This document shows positions 23,387 through 35,300 of a stretch of 64,000 bases of DNA, in pieces. Within the stretch, counting starts at the first letter, position 1; each line of letters begins with the position of its first letter. The notes under the pieces were generated by a model that saw nothing but the letters and a program-made list of their open reading frames with translations, did not search any database and was not told the origin of the DNA. Source of the DNA: Diploscapter coronatus (taxonomy: Eukaryota; Nematoda; Chromadorea; Rhabditida; Rhabditidae); NCBI GenBank assembly GCA_964036155.1, contig OZ038422.1, positions 82,421,201 to 82,485,200 of the forward strand, in the 5' to 3' direction. Made by a program: the position numbers and the translations under genes.

Positions 23387-24598
23387 TTATATTTTAGTTT
23401 TGCCATCAGGGTCATTTTGACTATTCGATCGATAGTGATCTGTGGAGGATCCGAAATCATCGGATTTCCACTTGATATCCTCATTATCAGTCTGAGTTTC
23501 ATGACTTTTAGCTGTTTGGGATTGCGGTGAATTTCTTGATCCACGTGGAAGAAGTGGTGCAGAGAGCATGCTTCCCGTAAATAGTTTGCGAACTGCAGCA
23601 AAGTATTCCGACGGACCCCATCTTTCGCTCAACTAAATAGTAAAAGATAACCTGTGTAGGTAATTGTAGCATTATCGATTCTACCTGTTCGCAATGAGGA
23701 GCTCCATAGCGACACTCGTTAGCAAAATGCTCGCAATTGTAATTGATAAAGCTATACTGGTACGACGGAGAGTCAATCTGAAATAACCCGCTATATTTTC
23801 AGGAATTGCTAGAATTTCATAGAAGAAAATTGTTCAATTTAGCTTACCATTCCGAGAGCGTGATCGAGAATCATCTTCGTGGGCCATGGTGGAGTCACCA
23901 TGTCGCGGGCGTTGTTCTTGCGCACTTTCAGATTGGCTGCAACGACTGGAAGCGGATCGATTCTGACCTGAAATTTCCTAAGTAATTACTATTGACGTTA
24001 AGACATTTGGTGGTTCAAATGTTCATTCGGGCTTGTATCGAGAAAAACTACCAAGGTTAGATAAAACCTCTAATCACCCAATATAAAATTGAGACTCCCA
24101 GAATTGGAAATCTTACTCTGTGAGGTGATTGGCCATCGCTGAACAGATGAATGATGCACGGCGTTTCCTTGTATTCGCCTGTATAAATTGCCCAGTGCTG
24201 AAAAGAGTTGTCGACTTTGCAGATTATGATTGTCAACTAACCCGCAAGACCTTCTCATCGAATTCCACCAAATCACCAGGGCTTAACCTTTTCCTTAGCT
24301 CTTCAGCACTCATGTATTTGGTTTGAAGATCACGCTGAAAAACAGATGTTAAAGATGATTGTACGAGCAGCATCATCCATAACTTCTACCAATTTAAAAA
24401 TTGTCTTCATTTAATCAAAATTCTTCACAACGGTAACAATGAGACAAACATATATAGCAGCTTTCATGTGTTTGGATTTTTAGTTCCAACCTCAGGATGT
24501 GGGCCAGGGTGCTTCGCTCGTTGCTCTTCTTGCCATCGTCTTTTCGCTTCTTCGACGTCTGGCCGCATAGATCCGTATGCTGATTGACTCGATCCCAT
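23387..24598 (-). CDS. LRAT-domain protein A (right arm copy)
   Basis: Exons 24598-24491, 24334-24242, 24197-24117, 23967-23848, 23777-23685 and 23632-23387. The 246-residue product is identical to the left-arm protein, including MGSSQS and the NCEHF nucleophile motif. Confidence 0.8.
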
Positions 24599-24708
24599 CA
24601 GTCTAAGATTATCATTTTGTATCGAATTTTAAAAATAAAATGCGATTTGTGTACCAAATTAATATCAACTGATCATAGCAATGGGATCTTATTTAAAAGA
24701 ATTTCAAA

Positions 24709-24840
24709 TTATCGAAAAGTAGTCTGCAACATTATGGTGATTGAAATAATGACAATAATTAATGCAACAACCAACCCCGAGAATTTTCCAAATGACATCG
24801 GGCGACTTAGAATGAATGAAGAAAGCGAGGATGAGAACAT
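24709..24840 (-). CDS. 43-aa single-span membrane ORF (right arm copy)
   Basis: Mirror of 13291-13422, with the same TATA box upstream at 24863-24870. Whether it is translated is unknown. Confidence 0.35.
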   Translation of the reverse strand: MFSSSLSSFILSRPMSFGKFSGLVVALIIVIISITIMLQTTFR

Positions 24841-25733
24841 ACTGTGAAATTCGGAGAAAAGGTTTATATACGCATTTGCATGCGGTCAAGGGTGATATAG
24901 TTCGGAAAACTTACGAATGTTGTTGTTATAGAAAGGATTGACGAATAACATGTGATCTAACTGTATCAAAGTTTTTATCGGCGAAATTCAATCCTTCAGG
25001 AATGTTAAAAACATTAAGATAGTAATTTGAAATCAAACGAAGGATATCAATGGTGCGAGGACTAAACAACGATAAATCAAGCAATCTAGCAAAACGTGAG
25101 ATTCGAAAATTTGTGTAAAGTAAGTCAATTGAATTTGATCAAATAATTCAACAGTCTGATGAATATTATGGTGATATATGTGAAAAGGAGAAAAAGAGAG
25201 TGCACGAAAATAGAGATGGAGAAGAAATAAAGTTGAAAAACGGAAAGAGAAATTGCCACCGTAAGGATTGCAATGGAAGGGTCATGTGAATAAGTGAAAA
25301 ATTTCAAAACTTCAAAATTCAGACAAAACTATTAGTTTAAATACAAACCATTTTTCTATTAAATGTAAACAAGTATAGTTAGGATGACAAGATAAAGGCA
25401 CATCTCCATAATTATATACAATAGTGGAATTATTTGTTTTGCACACAAAAAAATTATTTATTGTGTAACGTTGAAATACATTTTATGTCAATTTCTGATA
25501 TTTTTGATCTACTTGTTTTTTATTAACTCGCACATTACAACCTTATTTGGTAAATTGTTTATTCATTTTTAATAAATCGTCGCACAATGCCTTAATCTTA
25601 TTGTCTTTATATTTAAAATTCCGCATAATCAATTGGAGATTTTCACAAAAAACACGTTTTGGTAATTAAATTTGATGTTTAAAATTATTGATATTGAGCG
25701 AAAAATCATGGATCTGTGCGAGTTCTTCATCAT

Positions 25734-26171
25734 TTATCTCGAATTGAACCAGGTTGAGAATCGGTCGGAACGGATTGCCTCCTAAAATTCAATTTAATAA
25801 TGTTTTATTAGGCTCTTCGTACAATCGATTAGAAAATTTTTAAAGTATAACTATTTTTATATTATTAACGGAAATAATAATACTAAAAGTGTTTATTTTC
25901 TATTTTTCTATCCATCTTACTTCGCCGAATCGCTTATTCTTGAAGTGATCTGCGGCCGCGCCTGCGTCGAAGTTCACGTCAATGCCGTTGCCATTCGAGT
26001 TCGAAGTCGACTTAGACCCCTGAAATCACTCATAATCTTAAATTCTATCAATATGTGCATACTTTAGGATGTCAAAATTTAATCGATAGTTTCTAAATTA
26101 AATCAAAACTAATTTGAAGATTGATAAAGACTCACAGCCGAGCTTCCCTGAGAAGACTGTTCCGATCCCAT
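25734..26171 (-). CDS. Micro-gene 2 (right arm copy), 60 aa
   Basis: Exons 26171-26136, 26019-25921 and 25781-25734. The product is identical to the left-arm peptide. The shared promoter module with the TATA box precedes it at 26172-26281. Confidence 0.58.
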
Positions 26172-26610
26172 GTTAGCTGCGACGGTGATTGATGATTGGT
26201 GATTAGAAATTAAAATTTATTCCGAATGGCGTTGGTATCGACTGATCAGCTGCTTTTATATAGACTAGTTTTATCGAATTCAACAGGCTGACCAATGTTA
26301 GGTAGTTCAAGCAATAGGGCAAGGGACGTCCCTCATTTTTTCTCTAACGCTACATTATTTTCACGAGAAAAGTGGGGGACGTCCTTCATCCCACGCAATA
26401 CACACCCTGATTGCTCAGGCGATTTCGCTACTTGTGTCTGTAAGAATCATGAGCACTTGAGATTTGCAGGAAAAGTTATTATATACCGTAGATATATCTA
26501 CAAACTTTTTATTCCAGTCAGTTTCCATGATAAAGACAAATTTTCAACAATTCAGACAAAATCAGTTTATATGAAGACGTCCTCTTTAGAATGACGAGAA
26601 ATGGGAAAGA

Positions 26611-26980
26611 TTATCTCGAAGAAGGTGGAGACAGTTCAGCAGGATCATACGGCTGAGAGATCTGAAATAATATTCCTATATTGAGATTATAACAATAAAC
26701 TCAATTTTCATAAGTGTTTAGAAATTGACATACCATGTCAACGCACCGCTTGTTCTTGAAGAAGTCAGCGGCCTTGTTAGGATCGAAGTTCGCCGTTCCT
26801 TTGTTGCCATTGGCGTTTGACTCGCTAGTCGAGCCCTGTAATTTATAAAACATTTAAATAATAAACTTGGTACAAAGTTCGATGAAATACTATCTTTATT
26901 TTCCATCACATCTATGTCAATGAATTGTCCCCTAATGGATTTACCTGAGATGATCCCTGAGAAGACTGTTCCGATCCCAT
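26611..26980 (-). CDS. Micro-gene 1 (right arm copy), 62 aa
   Basis: Exons 26980-26945, 26835-26734 and 26661-26611. The product is identical to the left-arm peptide. It is the outermost gene of the arm. Confidence 0.58.
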
Positions 26981-27217
26981 GCTAGCTGCGACGGTGACTG
27001 GTGATTGGGAATGAAAACTTATTTCGAATGGCGTTCGTATTAACTGATCAGCCACTTTTAATATCGACTAGTTTTATCGAATTCATCAGTCTGAGTTATG
27101 TTAGGCGCATAGCAGTTATCGCAGCCAGTCTTGCGACTTTTCACTTTTCCAGAAACGATTCCTGTCTAGGATGACTAATTTATCAGAAATGCTTGATGCC
27201 GTTTCACACAAAGACAT

Positions 27218-28050
27218 TTAAGAGTGAATGTCAGCAAAAATCAAAGTCATAAGGAAGGGGTGCGGAACAGGGGTCCGTCGATTTGGCTGATTTTCATATA
27301 TATTGTTCAGTTTTTCACGCTGATGATTATGACAGCACGGGAACCGTAGTTCATTTCTCTTCTGTCCGGTTACTTTCTCGGGTGCTCTCGAGGGCACTAT
27401 TTTGTCCATGCAATTTGACTTGAGCCTTAGTCCAGCAGAGTATTTATTTCATCTTTGGGAATGGAACAAAATAACAGAGCAGCCGTGTTCTACCCTGTCC
27501 GCTAGAAAGAACAAAGTTTTAGGCACGGTAAAGGGTTATATTATCCCTCAGTCGAGGGATTGCAGAGAAAGAAACAGAAGAAAAACCAAGCAGATGTGCA
27601 ATATGAGAAAGGCGCTGAGTCAGGCGAATTGTGAAAGTTTTCTGACCAGCGAATAGATTCAAATTATCGACACCAAAAATTCAAAAGCCGAAGAAAATTC
27701 AGTGCGATAAGCACAATGATCATGATGTGGTTTATTTTTTTTTTTTTTTTATAAAAATGCAAGTGGGCGGAGTTGTATTAGTTGTAGAGTTTTTCATGGG
27801 CTATCCAATGCTGAAAATCGCATTCGATTTGGTCCAGAAATAAGAAAATTATGAATTTTTTCTGATATGGGGTATGTAAAAACTTGAAATTAACATAACT
27901 CCACCCACTTGCATTTTTATGAAAAACAAACCATATCATGGTGATCAGCGTGAAAAACTGAACAATATATATGAAAATCAGCCAAATCGACGGACCCCTG
28001 TTCCGCACCCCTTCCTTATGACTTTGATTTTTACTGACATCCACTCTTAA
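27218..28050. mobile_element. TTAA-ended element with long terminal inverted repeats
   Basis: Starts TTAAGAGTGAATGTCAGC and ends in its near reverse complement, ACTGACATCCACTCTTAA. The left inverted end (27218-27324) is part of the palindrome arm. The right copy (about 27767-28050) matches 10683-10913 directly. The middle (27325-27766) is unrelated single-copy sequence with no recognised gene. No transposase is seen, so it is non-autonomous. The terminal TTAA could be the target duplication of a piggyBac-type enzyme, but a TA duplication cannot be excluded. Confidence 0.7.
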
Positions 28051-28452
28051 TCACATTGAGTTTTCATTAAAAACGTTCATTCTTTAGCTCCACCACACCT
28101 TTATTCGTCACAGTGATTGGTAATGGAGTAAGTCTTTGAAATACGAACTGCCACACACCCGAAAAGTGGATATCTTGAGCATACGAGAGTCGTGTATACA
28201 AAGCTCAAATGATAAACAGGGCCTGTAGATACATATCAAAACCACTCAAAATGTGTATAAGAATATTTTATTAAAGCCATTATTTATAAATATTCGATTT
28301 TTATGTACTAAACAAAAACTATTTGTTGAATTGTATATATCCTTTAATTTTGAATGACGCAGTGATGAAGCGCATCCTTTTTATTTTGCCTTTTAGTCGA
28401 GATGTTATGTCATTTATTTCTAAATGCAATTTTTTATTAATCGTACAAATTC
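28051..28452. other. Short intergenic region downstream of the chemoreceptor gene
   Basis: AT-rich. An inverted polyadenylation-type TTTATT near 28269 may serve the minus-strand receptor gene. No other feature seen. Confidence 0.4.
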
Positions 28453-30059
28453 TCAAAATCGTGATCGATGTGTGTTTGAAGACATTTGCTGTGAAGCAAC
28501 ACGAACTCTCGGTTTCGAGAACTTCGGGTGCAAGAGGTAGACGAGCCATGGAGGCGAAATTATGTATATGTCCATGATGAAGGTTTGAATGGTGAATAGT
28601 GGTCCGAAGTAAGGTTGAAACCAATCGTATTCTTGGAGAAAGTAAAATAGGCACTAAAATTGAAAATTCGTATACTATCAGGAAAAAATCAATGTTAGTT
28701 GATTATCGCAAGGAGTAGATCGATTTCAAGAGCGCGATTATCTAGCTCTAATTATAAAGTGCTCAAAAATGTACTTACCGAAATGGTACCTTCGATAATT
28801 AGACAGAACATAATCAGACTTATGATAATGGCTAGCTGCATCTCTGCTCGTTTCACATTTATTGAATTGAGACTCCGCAATTTGCACATCGTCGCTAGAG
28901 TGAAACCTCCACCAGTAGCCATCGCGAAAACAGATATTATCATCATGTTACGAGCATTTCGCATCTGAGAGGAAAATTATCGTTCCTTAGAAAATGCCAC
29001 TTGCCGAGTAACTTGATCAAGATCTATCTTCTATATATAAACATTGTCATTTAATTCATAGTCTGTTATCTATTATAGATCCCAATTTTGGGATTTTCAG
29101 GCTATATTTCCTTTAAAAAATCATTCCTATCCTACCCATGCTAAGCTTGGATTAATACTATACGCAAGTGCGAATCCCGAATTCGGTATAGCTTTAAATC
29201 CAGCTTCCGAAAATAAAAGGTGCCAAAAGAAAAGCGCAGGTAGAATAGGCACGAGTATCATGATCTTCGTCAGATATTTTCTCCAGAACTGAAAATACTC
29301 TGGTGATTTTGAACATTGCTGATAGCTACTCTGTCGTAGGATATTCCGAAAAACGCACTGGTAAATCTGTTGAATGACATGACGACAGATGAGAATATAA
29401 TTAAGTGTGGAAAATAGCATGTTAGAAAATATAGTATGCTCAAATGGTAGCCTAAATATTTAGTGTTAGTTTCACAACTTCATTGGTGCAGTTTGATTAA
29501 TTAGTTTGTCAATAAGTGATCGATATTCGGTTCAAATATTGCTGAGTGCGGAGAAAGTCAATCTCCAATTTTTTGGGGCTGCGCGGCGTTTACAGTGCGA
29601 TTTTCTCTACCTCTCTCGAAAATTCACGCTATTTCTTTGCTCGTAAAGAGGGAATCGCTGGTGGCGGGAGTTGACCTTCTTTTCAAAGAATGATATGATT
29701 AGTTGATTGAAATTGCCACGTGTTTATCATACCCATTGGTAGGTTTACCAGCAGTTCAGGAAACATCCCAGTATTTAAAAATCGAAATACCATAGAGTAG
29801 ATGTAAGCTGTGATATTCTGAAATAATTTTATCTTTAGGAATTTATTTTGAGAAAGATACTCACAAAAACGCCATCAATTAGGAATAACTTGTAGAACGG
29901 CAGCTTGAAATATCCTCTATCGACAATTTCCTTGAGTAGTACAACATATTTGAATAAACTTGGAGCCCCATAACTTAGTTGAATCGCAAAAGCTATTGTA
30001 AACTCTTTATTTAAAGGCCATGTCAAGAAACGTTCATCGCCATGAATAAAATTACTCAT
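28453..30059 (-). CDS. Srg-like serpentine chemoreceptor
   Basis: Six exons (30059-29865, 29817-29733, 29451-29330, 29288-29136, 28964-28779, 28653-28453) give about 313 residues with seven hydrophobic segments. Family-like features are YGAPSLFKYVVLL and FYKLFLIDGVF in the N-terminal third, FNRFTSAFF around TM3, SYDR/FWRKYL before TM4, and SPPWLVYLLHP near the C-terminus, with a basic tail. These fit nematode Srg/Srv/Sru-type G-protein-coupled chemoreceptors; Srg is my best guess. They act in sensory cilia to detect environmental or pheromone cues. Intron 3 is 41 nt with a perfect TATTTTCAG acceptor. The closest alternative family is Srv. Confidence 0.8.
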
Positions 30060-31684
30060 TTTTACCTGAATTTTGATGTTTTAAAATTTATCAAGCTTGA
30101 ATAAAGATCATTAATGCAATGCTGCTTCATTTTATTCATACAAAAAATTTGCAACTTTCAAGAATTATGACACGAATTTAATCAAACTAATCATGCGAAA
30201 TAAACGACTTTTTGGAAGTCATAAAAGTGACAAAAACACGCATTTTCAAGCAAATTCGTTGAAACTCAAAAAAGATACACAATTCTTTGCAATCACAATC
30301 TAGCATAGAATAAATTCCAAGAATATCTCAAAAACTGTATTTTGAGGATCTCGTTATTAGAAAATGCGTATTTTCAACAATTCATCGAAAATCTAAAAGT
30401 ACTCACTTCATTCACAAAGTAGTTTCTTCAAATTTTATATGCAAATTCAGTTTTATTTGATACACTTCAAACAAGCCCAATATTGAACAAGGAAGTTTAA
30501 TATTTGAACTCAAAATTACTTTTTTTAGATACTATAAGCAGTTTTTATGTCACCATGTTTCAATGTGTGATCAAGATTTTCTGTAATGGTAGTGCACAAA
30601 TCGTTAGCTCTTGTCGAAAATTGTATTCCAGGGAAAGTCGGTGCAATTCTAAACATTAGTGACGTGATAAATTTTCCCAGGAAGTCTTGAAAAATCAACA
30701 TCCATTCTGATTACAGATAGACGAAAGGAGATTTCTTTAAAATTATGAATCAATTGAATTATGACCTAAAGAGCAATTTAAAAAATATATTGATGGCGAT
30801 ACGAATTCGCAATATAGTCAATACGGAAGTTTAATCGAAACAGTTTATTTAAAAAAAAAAAGATGATTCTTGCTTTCGGTTTTTCATGCTATAGCACAAG
30901 ATCGTAGTGATGCTGTAGAATTTTAAAATTTTCACCCTGATGAAAGGCAACGTGTGGCGATCGATTCATGAAAAAATTCTGCGGCTCTTCTAAAAAACTA
31001 GGTTTTCCAACAACGTTTTGCATCTGACGCGCAACTGCGGACTTGCAAAAATATTACCACGTGAAAGAGCATCGTCGAACTATATAGTGGGCATCGTTAG
31101 GTTATGAAAAAACCAAGCTAATTGGTCAACTATCGCTGATAATTATTAGGGGCTGATTGAAAAGAGTCGACATTTGCGCCTCTAAAAGGGGCGTGGCTTG
31201 GCGGCCCCTACTAAACATAGAAAATAAAAATTAACATCTACTCAGAATATCTGCTAGATAATCCAATGATATTGTTTGCATCTTGCAAAACAAATCGAGC
31301 GTAAATAAAATTTTAACATTATTTTAGCGATATTAGCGAAGTTGTTTCATATTAGATCTTTATTATTGCACTTGAAAGATAGAATGAGATAACATCGTAA
31401 ATGCAAGAAGAAAAGGAAGTGCTAGAGCTCTTCGAACTTTATCTATGATTTGCATTGATACCAGACAAAATCCGAAGTTGTAATTCATCAGCGAAGAAAA
31501 AATAAGCAAAAGGGGAAAAATGGCAATGAAACTTTCAGATCTGAGGCTGCGATAAATGCAGATTTTGTTGTTTCTAAATACAGAAAGAAAGAAATAAGAA
31601 AAAAGAACTTATAAATTAGCATCAAAAATAATATAACGGAAAATATTTTAGGAGGAATAAATAATAACGTAAGTGCATTTCGAG
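30060..31684. other. Intergenic, AT-rich
   Basis: No supported gene. At 31186-31212, GGGGCGTGGCTTGGCGGCCCC resembles the inner end of the spacer block (21385-21410) and may be a solo remnant of that repeat. Confidence 0.4.
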
Positions 31685-32060
31685 CAGGGCTGGACGAAAG
31701 TTTTTTTTTTTTGTAAAAGTAACGTTTTTCGCTAATAACTTTTGTTTACGGGAGGATAAGATCTCGGCTACCTTCGTACCATATCCTAAAAATCGACCTC
31801 TATCCGATGGCACTGGTCGCTACATTATAACTTCACCCCACATTTTGCAAAAAACTAATTTCGGTCTGTCAAAAAACCGAAAGTGAATTTTTTACGGGAC
31901 GTGAGATGAAGTTAGTATAGCGATTACAGTACCATCGGATAGAGGTCGATTTTTAGGATATGGTACATGGAGGCAACTGGAATCTTATCCTCTCGTAAAC
32001 AAAAAAGTAGTTCGCGAAAAAAGCTATTTTCACAAAAAAAAATACTTTCGTCCAGCCCTG
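31685..32060. mobile_element. 376-bp hAT-type MITE
   Basis: Starts CAGGGCTGGACGAAAG and ends with the exact inverse, CTTTCGTCCAGCCCTG. Inverted similarity continues inward (the block around ATCGGATAGAGGTCGAT and the CATATCCTAAAA motif). It is flanked by the perfect 8-bp duplication ATTTCGAG (31677-31684 and 32061-32068). CAGGG termini and 8-bp duplications are typical of hAT elements. No coding capacity. Confidence 0.9.
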
Positions 32061-32346
32061 ATTTCGAGTCTAAAGGCAGTGTTAGAAACAAGTAAAGTAC
32101 GAGAAGAAAATACCAGAAACGATAAATGGAAGAGCACCGTGTAGTGTGAATGAATCAAAGTTCATCAGTCAATAGTTCATAGGACAGAAAATGTTCGAGT
32201 ATAAAATTCCGAAAATGAAATATAATAATGAAAATTTGGTCTAATTATTGAGAATGTCCGAAAATAAAACCAAGTCTTGTGTAATTTTTCTAATTTTCAA
32301 AAGAGGGAAAGGTAATTTACAAGACTTGATCTAATTACAAAAATAA

Positions 32347-35300
32347 TTACTTCTGACCCTCTTGTTCAAGATTGATGACATTGAAGCATTTCGTTGGCAG
32401 CGCGTCCCGAATCTCTTCCAAATTTCGTACCTGCAATGTTTTCTTCTTCAAAACACTTTCCAATAATTTATTTCTGACCTCCTTTTGCAGATGATCGATT
32501 TCGTTCTTGATTTGGACAAGTCGTCGGTCTTCTTCTGTCTTCGTCGTTTTGTGCTGCGGAACCTAAATTTCACAGGTCAATCTCTTTCCTAAGTAAGTAA
32601 AAGTGTGTCATAGACAATTCGGTAATTTTGAATATCGAAAAATGCGAAAGAGTAGTGTGATTTTGGAATTTTAAGAACCATTATCTCCCAATGCGTATTT
32701 CTAACTTCTAATTGTAAACACAAAATAAACCTCTAGCACTTTGCACGCCCATTAACAAAAGTAGCGATGGAAAGTTTGAAACAACTATGACTAGTAATAA
32801 TAAATCCTGATAGATCCAATTGTCGCGAATTAATTTCATGAAATGAAATTTATCGCACCTATCCTTCTCGCTAAATTGTGAATTTCTCCAAAAGGCACTC
32901 ATAATCGTGGATGTTTCAAACTTTCGGCCTTCGCTGAAAGAAAAAAGCCAACAGTACCTGATTTTCAAGGTCTTCTTTGGCCAGCATCTGTTCAATGGCG
33001 TCGATTTCCTTCTCCAATTCATCTAGTTCTGCATTATTGACAGATTCCAAGGCGCTCAACCTAAATAGTCAACATCTTATAGAGGACATTTAATGATAGA
33101 CGGAAGACGGTCTTTATTCACCAAAAATTTTGGTGAATAGCGACATAAACTCATGATAGACGCTCACTTGTCAATGATTCCTTTGATGACCTCAGCCTCG
33201 GTTGAAATGCTCTCATTCGCCTCCTTCGCAGCTTTCTCGGCAAGAGCAGCCTTGCGGACAGCTTCCGTCGCCATAGATTTGTCATCGTCGGCCTATCAAA
33301 TTGAAATTCATATTGCTCAAAGCTGGCAAAAATAATAGATTATTATTATTATTACACTAAACTAGTCAACATTTGCCAGCTTTGTTAGTTTTGACAAGTA
33401 AAAACACAGGTCAGCGCTATAGCGTTTTCTGGACAGATACTTTTCTTGAGTATGTCCTTACCTGCTTCTTGTACATCTCCAAAGTGCTGTTCGTTTCTGT
33501 CAGTTCCTCGATCAGATGATCGACGTCGTCCTTCAGATGAGCGGCAGACTCCTTGGTCTTCGTGACATCCTCGCTCAACTTGATAGCCTAGAAGGGAAAA
33601 ACAATGAGGATTTTATTCGAAACTCTTTGAACCTTGTCCTGAACAGCCTTTGCATTCTCGCCAGCTTCAATTGCCTGATCACGGGCTCGTTCTGCATCCG
33701 CAGAAGCAGACCCAATCGTGGCTTCAGTTTCCGCGGTCAGTTTTTCAGCCTGAAACATTGAAAATTGGAGATCGAAACTTGGTCTGCCAAGAAATGTAAC
33801 CTTCTTGATGGTTTCGTCGATCGTGTCAAGCTTCTTCAACTCTTCGATGGCCTCTGCCTTCGACTTTTCGACCTTCTCGTTGAATGCATTCAACGTCTCC
33901 AAAGTCGCTTCCGCATCCTTCAGCGTCTGCTCTGCCAGCTTGAGTGCCTCTTCTGCCTTGCCTCTGGCAGCATCGACATCTGCCATCAGTGAGTCAGAAA
34001 CTTTCTAAACCGAAACAACGCGTTTCTTTTTCGTTCACATAAAATGCTCAAGACCTGTTGATCAATCGCGGACTGCAACTCGTTTCTGGCCTCGGCCGCA
34101 ACTCGGTCAGCCATCTCTCTGATGTCCCTGTTCGTCTCGGCCTCCTTGTTCGTGTTCTCGATGGCATTCTTGGACTCGTCGCTGATCTTCTTCGACTCAT
34201 CCACCATGCCCTGTGGGTCGACAGCCGGCAGTCGCAGTCCTTCCACGGTTGTCAGAGCCTCGGCAGCAGCATTGTTGGCCTCGGCGGCAGCCTTCTTCTG
34301 CTCTTCAGCCAATTCGAGAGTTCGGCTCAGAGTCTCGTTGAGTTGTTCCTGTCTGATCTTCATTTCGGCAATTTGCTGGGAGATCTGAAAAAACAAAACA
34401 ATGCTATCTTCTCATTTTTGTAGCTAGAAAATCTTGAAGGTCAAAATTGAAAAGTAAAAAACGATGGGAAAAAAAAAACATTTTTTCATCAATTATTCAC
34501 ACATCTAACTTACAAGTGAAATTCCCACATATGAACTCACAATCTCAATTAAACTCTTCAAATAGGGGCTTTTCAATGTTGCTGATCACTCTTATTACGT
34601 CAAAATCCGCAAAATAGGTACTTGGAGTCGGGAAATCGGGGAAATCCTGCCTTCTTCTCTTTATCTGTGAAGTTGCAACTTTGCATACATGTTTGACAGA
34701 CAAAGTTATTCATTATTTGCACAAAATAGGAGTAAAAACGGTCAAAAATTAACTTCTTCCGAGTTCCCATTTTATGGATTTTGACTTCACCATCGCAATC
34801 CCCGTCATTGAAAACCTTTATTTTGAAAGTTTCATCGAGACCCGTGAATTCCTATATGGGAAATTGTCTTGTTAATGCAAAATGAGCCGCTCAGTGCATA
34901 CTTTGTCCTCTAAACCTGGCCAACTCAATAGCACTTTCAAACTTATTACCTGGTCACCGCCATAGATCGCCTCTTTTGCTTCCTGGTGCGCCTGCTTCGC
35001 GTTCTTGTTGGCCTCGTCCGCCAATTTCTCGACTTCATCAGCCAACTTCTCGTGCTTCGCAGCCTCTTCTCTGGTCTTCACGGCGATCTCCGACATCTGC
35101 TTGCTCTGTTCGCCGTACTTCTTGCCGGCGTTGGTGGCCAACTCAAGCTGGGTCTGTCCTTCGGTCTCCAGGTAGTGCAGAGCATTCTCGAGTTCGTTTC
35201 GAGCCTGTTCGTTGATATGCTTCCATCTCCTGAAATTTCGATTTCAAAATTGTGTTCATTTGCTAAAGTAGGGCTTACCTGAGAGAAGTCTCGGTGCCTT

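Larger units (their letters stand above)
21411..27324 (-). repeat. Right arm of the inverted duplication
   Basis: Reverse-complement copy of 10807-16720 (coordinates sum to 38131). It contains the minus-strand copies of all five arm genes. The single-copy spacer between the arms is 16721-21410. Confidence 0.93.
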
